DNA from: Actinobacteria bacterium UBA2184 | Lineage (GTDB): Bacteria; Actinomycetota; Coriobacteriia; Anaerosomatales; Anaerosomataceae | NCBI GenBank assembly: GCA_002328745.1 | Contig: DCVQ01000034.1 | Coordinates: 5,575-31,486 of the forward strand | Direction: 5' to 3' | DNA: 25,912 nucleotides | Shown here: positions 16,266 through 22,959 of the stretch, one piece after another | Numbering within the stretch: position 1 is the first letter of the stretch | Layout: every line of letters begins with the position of its first letter | Made by a program: the position numbers and the translations under genes | Notes under the pieces: model-generated | The model's input: the letters and a program-made list of their open reading frames with translations, nothing else | Told to the model about the DNA's origin: nothing | Database searches by the model: none

Positions 16266-17741
16266 ATGGCGCGGTTGGATGACGAGCGTTCCGGCGGTGT
16301 GTTCATCGACGCGAGGCAGCGTCGGCGCATCGTCACGACCGCGCTCATCGTCGGGGACGTCGCCATGCTCATCGTGGCGACGCTGCTCGCCACCGTGCTG
16401 CGATTCAATTCGCTCCTCGAGCCCGTCGACTTCGAGAACATCGGGATCACCATCACGTTCTGGCAGCTTTCGTTCGTCCTTAGCGCGGTGTGGTTCGTGT
16501 CGATCGCCGCGGAGGGCCTCTACGACATCGAGTCCCTCTTCTGGGGAGCGGGTGAGCTGCGCCGTGTCGCCCGGGCGCTGGCACTGGGCGTCGTCGGGTT
16601 CATCCTCCTCACGTTCGCCCTCAAGATGCCCGGTCTCTCGAGGGCGTGGACGCTGATCGCCTGGGCGTTGGCGGTGGTCCTCGTATGGTGTGGCAGGCTC
16701 GGCATCCGTGGGTGGCTGCGACACCAGCGATTGAGCGGCAGGATGCTCCGCCGGACGCTGATCGTGGGCACCAACGCCGAGGCGGCCGAGCTCGTAGCCG
16801 TTCTGCGTTCCGCGCCCGACACAGGGCTCGTTCCCGTCGGCTGTCTGGCCGCGACTCATGCCGATCGCCTCGCCCTCGACTACATGACGGGCACGGTGCC
16901 GGTTCTCGGGTACGCGCGGGAACTCTCCGCGATCGTCGGGCCGGCTGGTATCGACACGGTGATCGTCGCGACCTCGGCATTCGAGCACGAGGTCATATCG
17001 CGCATGATCGCCGAGCTGCGCGGCCAGGACGTATCCATCCACATCTCGTCGGGTCTGCTCGAGGTGCTGACGTCGCGCCTGTGGGTGCGCGAGGTGGCAG
17101 GCATCCCGCTCATCACCGTCAAGCGCGTCTCGCTCTCGCGCACGAATCTGGCGGTGAAGCGGACGTTCGACGTCGTCGTGTCGCTCGTGCTGCTGATCCT
17201 CGGGCTTCCGCTGTGGGCGCTCATCGCGGGCCTCATCAAGCTGACGAGTGCCGGCCCGGTCTTCTACCGGCAGCGGCGGCTCGGTCAGTTCGGCCGGGAG
17301 TTCCGCATGTTCAAGTTCCGGTCGATGGTCATGGACGCAGACGCTCGCTTGGCCGAGCTTCAGGAGCACAATGAAGTCGCCGGACCCATGTTCAAGATGA
17401 AGGACGACCCAAGGGTGACGCGCGTTGGCTCGGTGATGCGCAAGTTCTCCATCGATGAACTGCCGCAACTCCTCAACGTGATCCGGGGCGAGATGTCCCT
17501 TGTGGGGCCACGACCGCCGATCCCTTCGGAGGCGACCCGCTACACGCCGCATGACTGGCGTCGCCTCGAGGTGCCGCCCGGCATGACCGGCCTCTGGCAG
17601 GTCTCCGGGCGCTCGCAGCTCTCGTTTGCCGAGATGGTCCGGCTGGATCTCTTCTACATCGAGAACTGGAACGTGGCGTTGGACATCTCCTTGATCCTGC
17701 GCACCATACCGGCGGTGCTGTTCGCGCGTGGCGCGTACTAG
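16266..17741 (+). CDS. initiating sugar-phosphate transferase (polyisoprenyl-phosphate hexose-1-phosphate transferase, WcaJ-like)
   Basis: This 491-residue protein would start the repeat unit by moving a sugar-1-phosphate to undecaprenyl phosphate. The N-terminal half has about four membrane segments (about 24-140) and a Rossmann-like CoA-binding-type domain (LIVGTNAEAAELV near 166-178). The C-terminal bacterial sugar-transferase domain starts at VKRTFDVVVSLVLLI and carries the membrane-dipping helix, GPVFYRQRRLG, FKFRSM, the SIDELPQLLNV catalytic region, SLVGPRPPIP and the PGMTGLWQVSGR motif. The ribosome site is the GGGAGGGAG that ends five bases before the ATG. The 59-base gap before it is the widest since the cluster began. 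The sugar could be Glc-1-P, Gal-1-P or a HexNAc derivative. Confidence 0.94.
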   Translation: MARLDDERSGGVFIDARQRRRIVTTALIVGDVAMLIVATLLATVLRFNSLLEPVDFENIGITITFWQLSFVLSAVWFVSIAAEGLYDIESLFWGAGELRRVARALALGVVGFILLTFALKMPGLSRAWTLIAWALAVVLVWCGRLGIRGWLRHQRLSGRMLRRTLIVGTNAEAAELVAVLRSAPDTGLVPVGCLAATHADRLALDYMTGTVPVLGYARELSAIVGPAGIDTVIVATSAFEHEVISRMIAELRGQDVSIHISSGLLEVLTSRLWVREVAGIPLITVKRVSLSRTNLAVKRTFDVVVSLVLLILGLPLWALIAGLIKLTSAGPVFYRQRRLGQFGREFRMFKFRSMVMDADARLAELQEHNEVAGPMFKMKDDPRVTRVGSVMRKFSIDELPQLLNVIRGEMSLVGPRPPIPSEATRYTPHDWRRLEVPPGMTGLWQVSGRSQLSFAEMVRLDLFYIENWNVALDISLILRTIPAVLFARGAY

Positions 17742-17762
17742 CGGGGCAGCCCCCGTGCCCAC

Positions 17763-17771
17763 TGCTATACT
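17763..17771 (+). promoter_or_regulatory. extended -10 promoter before the epimerase gene
   Basis: TGC-TATACT is an extended -10 element (TGn plus a near-consensus hexamer). The epimerase start is 34 bases downstream, with AGAAAGG as ribosome site. No convincing -35 box is seen, which fits an extended -10 promoter. Just before it a small GC hairpin (17,742-17,755) could slow readthrough from the upstream gene, but it lacks a T-tract. Confidence 0.5.
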
Positions 17772-17804
17772 CGGCTAAGCGCTCTACCTGCAGAAAGGTC
17801 GCTC

Positions 17805-18899
17805 ATGCGGATCATCGTCGTCGTCGGGGCACGCCCCAACTTCATCAAGGTGGGACCGCTCATGCCAGCGCTCGGCGACGCGGGCATCGATGCCGCACTC
17901 GTGCACACAGGGCAGCACTACGATGCGGCGATGTCGGATGTCTTCTTCTCCGACCTGGATCTTCCCGCACCTGCGTGGTTCCTCGGCGTGGGGAGCGGGA
18001 CGCACGCGGTGCAGACCGGGACGGCGATGATGAAGCTCGAGGAGCTCTTCTCGGCCGAGCGTCCCGACGCGGTCCTCGTGGTCGGGGACGTGAACTCCAC
18101 GCTCGCGGGCGCGCTCGCCGCCGCGAAGCTGCAGATCCCGGTGGTCCACCTGGAGGCGGGTCTGCGCTCGCGCGACATGAGCATGCCCGAGGAGGTCAAC
18201 CGGCTGGTGACCGACCAGCTCTCGGCGATGCTCCTCACGCCCGCGACGGGTGCCGAGGAGAACCTGATCGTCGAGGGAGTGGCCCCGGAGCGGATCCACT
18301 TCGTCGGCAACATCATGGCCGAGTCCGTGCTGCGCAACCTGTCGCGTCTTGAGGGACGCGACATCGCTGCGGCGGAGGGCCTGCCGGACGGCGGCTACGT
18401 GCTGGCCACGGTACACCGGCCGGAGAACACCGATCATCCAGAACGGCTGGCGGGTATCGCCGCGGCGCTCGCTGCGTCGCCGCTGCCGGTGCTCTTCCCG
18501 GCGCACCCGCGTACTCGGCCGTTGCTGGCGGCCGCGGGGCTCTCGCAGCACGCCGGACACGTGCGGCTCACCGAGCCCGTCGGCTACCTCGACATGCTCG
18601 CACTGCAGCGGGGGGCCGCCGCCGTGGTGACCGACTCGGGTGGCGTGCAGGAAGAGGCATGCATGCTCGGAACCCCGTGCGTCACCGTGCGTCGGTCTAC
18701 CGAGCGCCAGGTGACCATCGACGTCGGTGCGAACAGGCTGGTGCCGGCCGACGACAGGGCGATCGACGAAGCGCTTGGCGCGGCACTGGAGTCGCCGCGT
18801 TCGTGGGAGGTGCCCGAGCGGTGGGACCTCGACGTGTCGCTCAGGGTCGTCACGGCGCTGCAGTCGGGGATCATCGGACCCAGCGGATACGAGGCGTAG
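17805..18899 (+). CDS. wecB: UDP-N-acetylglucosamine 2-epimerase (non-hydrolysing)
   Basis: This 364-residue cytoplasmic enzyme should interconvert UDP-GlcNAc and UDP-ManNAc. It begins with the family's VVVGARPNFIKVGPLMPAL and HTGQHYDAAMSD. GDVNSTLAGALAAA, the HLEAGLRS and PEEVNRLVTD motifs (two catalytic-site glutamates), ATVHRPENTD (the active-site His) and TDSGGVQEEA follow in the expected order. The length is typical. It supplies UDP-ManNAc that the WecG/TagA-type enzyme of the cluster could use. It appears to have its own extended -10 promoter, and the GalE-like gene starts three bases after it, so these two form a unit. B. subtilis MnaA is an equivalent name. Confidence 0.95.
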   Translation: MRIIVVVGARPNFIKVGPLMPALGDAGIDAALVHTGQHYDAAMSDVFFSDLDLPAPAWFLGVGSGTHAVQTGTAMMKLEELFSAERPDAVLVVGDVNSTLAGALAAAKLQIPVVHLEAGLRSRDMSMPEEVNRLVTDQLSAMLLTPATGAEENLIVEGVAPERIHFVGNIMAESVLRNLSRLEGRDIAAAEGLPDGGYVLATVHRPENTDHPERLAGIAAALAASPLPVLFPAHPRTRPLLAAAGLSQHAGHVRLTEPVGYLDMLALQRGAAAVVTDSGGVQEEACMLGTPCVTVRRSTERQVTIDVGANRLVPADDRAIDEALGAALESPRSWEVPERWDLDVSLRVVTALQSGIIGPSGYEA

Positions 18900-18902
18900 G
18901 CC

Positions 18903-19898
18903 ATGCGCGTGCTCGTGACCGGCGGCGCCGGCTACATCGGAAGCATCACCACGAGGTTGTTGCTCGATGCCGGACACGATGTCGTGGTGCTGGACTCGCT
19001 CGAGCGCGGGCATATCGCCGCGGTCGACCAGCGCGCGTGGTTCGTGCACTCGGGACTCGACGCGCCGTCCGTTCTGGCGCAGGTGGTGGCGGGAGTCAAC
19101 GTCGTCATCCACATCGCCGGCTACATCGATACGGCCGAATCCCAGACCAATCCAGCGCTGTACTTCCAGAAGAACCTGATCGAGCCGTCGGTGATGCTCG
19201 ACCGGATGATCGCCTACGGTGCCCGGCGGATCGTCTACTCGTCCACGGCGGCGGTCTACGGCGAGCCATCGACGGTGCCGATCACCGAAGAGGCAGCCAC
19301 GCGCCCGGTCAATGCATACGGGGATTCGAAGCTGGCTTTCGAGCGGGTGATCGCGGCGGGAGTGAAGGCCGGCGCGCTGGAGAGCGTGGTGTTCCGGTAC
19401 TTCAACGTGGCCGGTGCGATGCCGGACGGGTCGCTCGGAGAAGCGCACGATCCGGAGACCCACATCGTCCCGAGGCTCATCGCCGCAGCCCGCGAGCCGG
19501 AGCCGCGATTCACGGTCTACGGGAACGACTACCCGACGCCCGATGGCACGTGCGTCCGTGACTACGTGCACGTGCTGGATCTGGCGATCGCGCATCTCGC
19601 GGCCGTGGAGTACCTGGCGGCAGGCGAGGCGAGCGTGACGCTCAACCTCGGCAGCGGGCGCGGGTACTCGAATCTCGAGGTCGTTCGCGCGTGCGAGGCC
19701 GTGACGGGCAAGAGCATCACCGTCGATCACGGCCCGAGGCGCGACGGGGACCCGGCGGTGCTGACGGCGTCGAACGAGCGCGCGCGCGAGGTGCTCGGCT
19801 GGAAGCCCGAGCGCGATCTCGGCACGATGGTGACCGACGCGTGGCGGTGGCACCGCTCGCATCCGCGTGGGTACGACGAGGTGCCCGAAGGGGTCTAG
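18903..19898 (+). CDS. galE: UDP-glucose 4-epimerase-like SDR epimerase
   Basis: This 331-residue protein is an extended short-chain dehydrogenase/reductase. TGGAGYIGS at 6-14 binds NAD, YSSTAAVYGE near 112-121 carries the catalytic Ser/Thr, and the YGDSK motif has Tyr139 and Lys143. The segment FRYFNVAGAMPDGSLGE is the GalE-type substrate loop. LNLGSGRGYSNLEVVRACE and RRDGDPAVLTAS follow as in GalE. It should interconvert UDP-Glc/UDP-Gal or the GlcNAc/GalNAc pair, and which of these cannot be told. It follows the 2-epimerase gene by three bases and is the last gene of the cluster, 19 bases before the -10 of the tRNA gene. No terminator is seen between. Confidence 0.88.
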   Translation: MRVLVTGGAGYIGSITTRLLLDAGHDVVVLDSLERGHIAAVDQRAWFVHSGLDAPSVLAQVVAGVNVVIHIAGYIDTAESQTNPALYFQKNLIEPSVMLDRMIAYGARRIVYSSTAAVYGEPSTVPITEEAATRPVNAYGDSKLAFERVIAAGVKAGALESVVFRYFNVAGAMPDGSLGEAHDPETHIVPRLIAAAREPEPRFTVYGNDYPTPDGTCVRDYVHVLDLAIAHLAAVEYLAAGEASVTLNLGSGRGYSNLEVVRACEAVTGKSITVDHGPRRDGDPAVLTASNERAREVLGWKPERDLGTMVTDAWRWHRSHPRGYDEVPEGV

Positions 19899-19914
19899 CG
19901 CGCAAGGCCGATAC

Positions 19915-19923
19915 TGCTACAAT
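19915..19923 (+). promoter_or_regulatory. extended -10 promoter of the tRNA-Val gene
   Basis: TGC-TACAAT lies 26 bases upstream of the mature tRNA 5' end. It has the same TGC extension as the promoters before 17,805 and 25,813. Transcription would start near 19,930. Confidence 0.5.
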
Positions 19924-19928
19924 GGTCG

Positions 19929-19946
19929 TCGCCGCTGAGGCGGCGA
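19929..19946 (+). other. hairpin in the tRNA leader
   Basis: TCGCCGC and GCGGCGA form a perfect seven-base-pair stem with a four-base TGAG loop. It ends three bases before the tRNA and would lie at the very 5' end of the precursor. It may protect the leader or affect RNase P cleavage, but no function is shown. Confidence 0.45.
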
Positions 19947-19949
19947 GAT

Positions 19950-20024
19950 GGGCGATTAGCTCAGTGGGAGAGCGCTTCCTTCACACGGAAGAAGTCACAG
20001 GTTCAAATCCTGTATCGCCCACCA
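19950..20024 (+). tRNA. tRNA-Val (anticodon CAC), CCA encoded
   Basis: The 75-base gene folds as a full cloverleaf. The acceptor stem is GGGCGAT/ATCGCCC, the D-arm contains GCTCAGTGGGAGAGC, the anticodon stem is CTTCC/GGAAG with loop TTCACAC giving anticodon CAC (valine, GUG codons), and the T-arm is ACAGG-TTCAAAT-CCTGT. A73 and CCA are encoded. The 3' end is also the attachment site of the downstream integrated element. The gene remains intact because the element restores the same 3' bases. Confidence 0.96.
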
Positions 20025-21467
20025 TGAATGATGAAACGCCCCTTTGGGGTCTCTCCGGAGATACTCGAAGGGGCGTTTTAGCTGGTAGGAGGCTATGGAG
20101 CCCTGTTCCAGAGTAGCGTTCGAAAGTACTGTCGCGAGCACCTCGCGCTTGCCTGCCGTGTCGCCCTCCACGAAGGCCACGCGGGCGGCGGCGGCGGTCT
20201 CGGCAAGGGCTCTGACCTGCGACGTTCTCTCGGTAGCACCGGAATCGAGCTCCCGGAGTCGTCGTTCGAAAGTGCGCAGGGAAGTCGCGAGGTCATCGGC
20301 CTTCGCACGGTAGACGTCACCAGCGACCGCGCCGTCCAAGAAAGCGTCGAGCAAGCGCCCAGCCCGCGCATTCGTGCTCGCGATCTCGCGCTCCAGGCGC
20401 GAACGCTCCGCACCCAGAGTCGAGGCGAGCTCGGCGTCGAGCGCCTCGGAATCACTCACGAGCGCCTCGATGATGTCGGGCGTGATCTCGATGGAGCTCA
20501 GGATCGAGGCGAACTCGTCTGAGAGCTTCTCTTCTCTGGCGTAGGTGGACTGCGAGCACGAGCCCTTGCCCTTGCCGTGGGTGCAGCGGTAGTAGGCGTG
20601 GCCCCGCTGGCGCTCGGCGGTGATCTTGCAGCCGCACTCAGAACAGGTAAGGAAGCCCCGGAGCGCGAAGACGTGTTTGATGGTCTTGGTGCCGTTGCGC
20701 TTGGGCTCGAAGACCTCCTGGACAGCAGCGAAGAGCTCCGGCGTGATGATCGGCTCGTGGCTGCCGGGATAGAGGCGGCCCTTGTAGCGGATGACGCCCG
20801 AGTAGATCGGGTTCTTGAGCATCACGTGGAGCGCGGAGGGGCTGATCGGCACCCCTGAGCGAGAGGTGAAGCCGCGTGAGGTGAGCTCGCCCGCGAGCTC
20901 GGAGAGCGAGACTTCCGCTGTCGCGTAGCGTTCGAAGGCGTAGCGCACGAGCGCGGATCTCTCCGGATCGGGAACCAGAGAGCGGTTCTGCCGATCGTTG
21001 AGATAGCCGCTCGGCGCCATATGAGGCCAGCCGCCCTGGGCGACCTTCTCGTCCATGCCCTTCTTGACCTCTTCGCGCAGGTTCTCCAGGTAGAACTTCG
21101 AGAAGGAGAGGTTCACGTCGCGCATGAGCTCGCCTTGCGGGGTCTGCGGCGTGTCGCCCACCACGCAGCGGGCGCGCACTCCTAAGTCGTCGAGCGTGAT
21201 CTGGTCGCGGAAGTTGCGGTAGAGGCGGTCGAGCTTGTGGGCGACCACGACCGCGACCTCGGGGTGAGCTGCGAGATAGGCGAGCATCGCCCCGAACTGC
21301 GTGCGGCCCGCCTTGCCCGCGCTTTCTGCCTCCACGAACTCAGCCACAGGGGTGAGCTTCTCATGCGAACAGAACTCGCGTATGGCCTTGAGCTGCGCCG
21401 GGATGGAGTAACCCTCGGCCTGTTGCTCTTTGGTGCTCACGCGGGCGTAGATGACGCAGGACCGCAT
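19995..21467 (-). CDS. large serine recombinase (integrase)
   Basis: This 490-residue enzyme would catalyse site-specific integration and excision. The start at 21,467 gives MRSCVIYARVSTKEQ, with Ser11 as nucleophile and AGGGAGG upstream. The resolvase domain (about 3-140) includes VAHKLDRLYRN and FSKFYLENLREEVKKGM. The recombinase domain (about 150-255) contains SALHVMLKNPIYSGVIRYKG. A zinc ribbon with CSECG and later Cys residues (about 273-306) and a coiled coil (about 345-440) complete the family layout. The last ten codons, WWAIQDLNL and stop, are antisense to the tRNA 3' half. In the excised circle the frame would instead run on into the attR left arm. It starts 13 bases after the Rep_trans-like gene and is probably cotranscribed with it. 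Confidence 0.93.
   Translation of the reverse strand: MRSCVIYARVSTKEQQAEGYSIPAQLKAIREFCSHEKLTPVAEFVEAESAGKAGRTQFGAMLAYLAAHPEVAVVVAHKLDRLYRNFRDQITLDDLGVRARCVVGDTPQTPQGELMRDVNLSFSKFYLENLREEVKKGMDEKVAQGGWPHMAPSGYLNDRQNRSLVPDPERSALVRYAFERYATAEVSLSELAGELTSRGFTSRSGVPISPSALHVMLKNPIYSGVIRYKGRLYPGSHEPIITPELFAAVQEVFEPKRNGTKTIKHVFALRGFLTCSECGCKITAERQRGHAYYRCTHGKGKGSCSQSTYAREEKLSDEFASILSSIEITPDIIEALVSDSEALDAELASTLGAERSRLEREIASTNARAGRLLDAFLDGAVAGDVYRAKADDLATSLRTFERRLRELDSGATERTSQVRALAETAAAARVAFVEGDTAGKREVLATVLSNATLEQGSIASYQLKRPFEYLRRDPKGAFHHSWWAIQDLNL
20014..20026. repeat. attL core of the integrated element
   Basis: ATCGCCCACCATG is the tRNA acceptor 3' strand, CCA and two more bases. The identical 13 bases recur at 23,744-23,756, and a shorter GCCCACCA copy occurs at 25,026-25,033. 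The copies flank two stretches of accessory DNA. A large serine recombinase would need only a short core, so the true crossover is probably within this match. Confidence 0.75.
20034..20079. terminator. bidirectional hairpin after tRNA-Val
   Basis: AAACGCCCCTT and AAGGGGCGTTT form an eleven-base-pair stem around a 23-base loop, followed by a T-run on both strands. It can end the tRNA transcript rightwards. It also lies inside the 3' end of the recombinase gene on the other strand. It belongs to the element, not to the original tRNA locus. Confidence 0.7.
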
Positions 21468-21480
21468 AGCGCGCCTCCCT

Positions 21481-22512
21481 CTAGAGGTACTTCCTCTTGC
21501 GCTTCTGCTCGACGAGCGCGGAGAAGGTGGTCTCAAGCTCGCGCTCGATCAGCTGCTCCGCATCGGTTGTTAAGGCCCGCGCCAACTGCCAGTAGTCCTC
21601 AGAGTCGAGCGCGGCGCCCACGGTTGCGAGCAGGTGAGCCTGACGCCTCACGGCAGCATCGTAGCCCATCAGCTGACGAAAGGGGCGAACGCGCCTCAAA
21701 GGAGTACCCGGCGCGAACGCCGTCCGAAGCGCCGTCCAGCGAGGGTCCTCGGCCCACCTGGCCCTGTTCGAGTCGCCGTTGGGGACCCGAAGCGAACACC
21801 ACTCGAGACCGTAAGCGAACACGTCTGCGAGCGACTCGATGAGCTCCTCCACGGTAGAGAACCCGAGCTCGCGCAGGAGCGCGCCACGGCTCTGGACCTC
21901 GACGCGATAGACAGGGGAGGCGGGGTCGTAGTCAGGGCTCAGGCGCCAGAGGGCCTTCCACCAGTCGTGGTGATTTGCCTCGATCTCGCGCGACTTGTTG
22001 TAGACGCGGACAACCAGATCGCCCTTGCCGAACTGGTAGGTCTCAGGCGCAACCGTGTTCGGATAGACCGGGCGGAAAGTCGCGTGGCAGGCCACGTTCA
22101 GCATCTCCTCGAAAGTGAACCAGTGACCCTGGTAGTCGAGCGCGACATCCAGACGCGTGCAGTTGGAGTAGAAGAGCCCGAGCTCGCGCGCGATCTCCCG
22201 AGCCTTGCCCCAAAGCGCATCGACGCCACGGGAGGCGAGCCCTTGGGCGAGCAGGCGCACCGACATCGCCGGGACGCGCGGAGCGGTGCCGAACCGGATG
22301 AGGAGATCGTCGTTTCTGACCACGTACGGCCAGAGACCCTGACCCTTCGGCAGCAACTGGAAGAGCTCACCGCAGAGCATCATCTCGTCGGCCTGATTGT
22401 GCGCCTGTGCCGAGAGCTTGCGGCGCTGGAGCTCGTCGGCGAACAGCGGATCGAGCGTACCTGTGAACGTGGCTTCGAGGGTATCGACGCCGCACCGGAG
22501 CGGAGTGATCAC
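21481..22512 (-). CDS. Rep_trans family replication initiator / MobT-like relaxase
   Basis: This 343-residue protein resembles the Rep_trans family, which includes rolling-circle initiators of plasmids and the Tn916 Orf20 relaxase. Visible features are GVDTLEATFTG at 8-18, TRLDVALDYQGHWF at 119-132 (the R-x-D-x-x-x-D metal/active-site strand), YQFGKGDLVVRVYNKSRE at 159-176 and YRVEVQSRGALLRELG at 202-217. Tyr171 is a candidate nicking residue by comparison with the family. It would nick one strand at an origin for rolling-circle replication or mobilisation. The GTG start at 22,512 lies in a 12-base perfect palindrome and is preceded by GGAAGAGGG. The gene is followed directly by the recombinase. 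Replication initiator and relaxase roles cannot be told apart here. Confidence 0.8.
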   Translation of the reverse strand: MITPLRCGVDTLEATFTGTLDPLFADELQRRKLSAQAHNQADEMMLCGELFQLLPKGQGLWPYVVRNDDLLIRFGTAPRVPAMSVRLLAQGLASRGVDALWGKAREIARELGLFYSNCTRLDVALDYQGHWFTFEEMLNVACHATFRPVYPNTVAPETYQFGKGDLVVRVYNKSREIEANHHDWWKALWRLSPDYDPASPVYRVEVQSRGALLRELGFSTVEELIESLADVFAYGLEWCSLRVPNGDSNRARWAEDPRWTALRTAFAPGTPLRRVRPFRQLMGYDAAVRRQAHLLATVGAALDSEDYWQLARALTTDAEQLIERELETTFSALVEQKRKRKYL

Positions 22513-22514
22513 TC
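22503..22514. repeat. palindrome across the start codon of the initiator gene
   Basis: GAGTGATCACTC is a perfect 12-base palindrome that includes the GTG start of the minus-strand gene. It could be a protein-binding site or an mRNA structure that limits translation. Chance is possible at this length. Confidence 0.35.
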
Positions 22515-22542
22515 TCGATCACCCTCTTCCGTGTATTTTGAC

Positions 22543-22570
22543 TGCCCCATGTTATAGGCGGGGACAGTCT
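22543..22570 (-). promoter_or_regulatory. probable promoter/operator of the initiator-recombinase operon
   Basis: On the minus strand a TATAAC -10-like hexamer (22,551-22,556 region) sits between the arms of an imperfect inverted repeat, GACTGTCCCC and GGGGCAGTC, with one bulged base. A transcript from here would have a leader of roughly 30 bases before the GTG at 22,512. A repeat flanking a -10 is what an autoregulating repressor or initiator would bind. No good -35 is visible. Confidence 0.4.
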
Positions 22571-22589
22571 GCGAGGACTCGGACGGAGC

Positions 22590-22637
22590 GCGGTGATCGC
22601 ACCGCCGCGGGCGCATGCGCGCCCTAGGGGCGGTGCG
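22590..22637. other. strong two-tier hairpin, candidate origin/nick region
   Basis: CGCACCGCC (22,598-22,606) pairs with GGCGGTGCG (22,629-22,637) over nine base pairs. Inside it GGGCGC and GCGCCC form a six-base-pair inner stem with an ATGC loop. GCGGTG at 22,590-22,595 can instead pair with CACCGC at 22,600-22,605, so two hairpins compete. Initiators of the neighbouring family act at structured origins, so a double-strand origin or oriT is plausible. No nick site is proven. Confidence 0.45.
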
Positions 22638-22880
22638 AAGCACTCACGAACCGTAGCGCGTCTTGCGGACTTGCACCCGCCCACAACCACCACAGCCGTC
22701 GCACCCGACCACAGGCCGGACGACGCGAGCTAGCCCTACGGGCTCGCGTTCGTCCAAGGACGCCTATGGACGGCTGCTTTGGGCTCCGGCGGATGTGGAC
22801 GGCTGGGTTTGAGGTCGCAGTAACGAGCAAGACACCGAGAGAGGCTCTCGTCGGCGGACTAGAAGCCTATAGAGTGTGTC
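22638..22880. other. intergenic stretch with hairpins, no gene supported
   Basis: This stretch between the divergent initiator and lipoprotein genes has no convincing ORF. It has a hairpin around 22,722-22,746 (AGCCC-TAC-GGGCT inside CGCG arms) and a GAGAG/CTCTC mini-hairpin near 22,849. C-rich direct runs near 22,670-22,715 look like possible binding-site repeats, but I see no regular iterons. Confidence 0.3.
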
Positions 22881-22908
22881 TTGCCTTAGGCTGCCTGTTG
22901 GCTAGACT
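22881..22908 (+). promoter_or_regulatory. promoter of the lipoprotein gene
   Basis: TTGCCT (22,881-22,886) and TAGACT (22,903-22,908) are a fair -35/-10 pair with a 16-base spacer. The start codon is at 22,960, and the ribosome site GAGGGGAGA is at about 22,942. The cargo gene therefore appears to have its own promoter, divergent from the initiator-recombinase operon. Confidence 0.5.
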
Positions 22909-22959
22909 TGGGGGCAGCACACTGCAGTTTCTGCACTTTAACGAGGGGAGATTGGACAC

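Noticed and set aside
17742..17755. Small GC hairpin as a terminator after the sugar-phosphate transferase
   Set aside because: Only five base pairs and no T-tract, so not listed as a terminator.
1..19898. Long minus-strand frames antisense to the polysaccharide genes
   Set aside because: They are shadows caused by high GC content. Their products are rich in Arg, His and Pro and show no family motifs, while the plus-strand frames do.
21468..21536. Upstream extension of the recombinase frame
   Set aside because: The added residues are Arg/Ser-rich and lie in the initiator gene. The ATG at 21,467 has AGGGAGG upstream and gives the canonical resolvase N-terminus.
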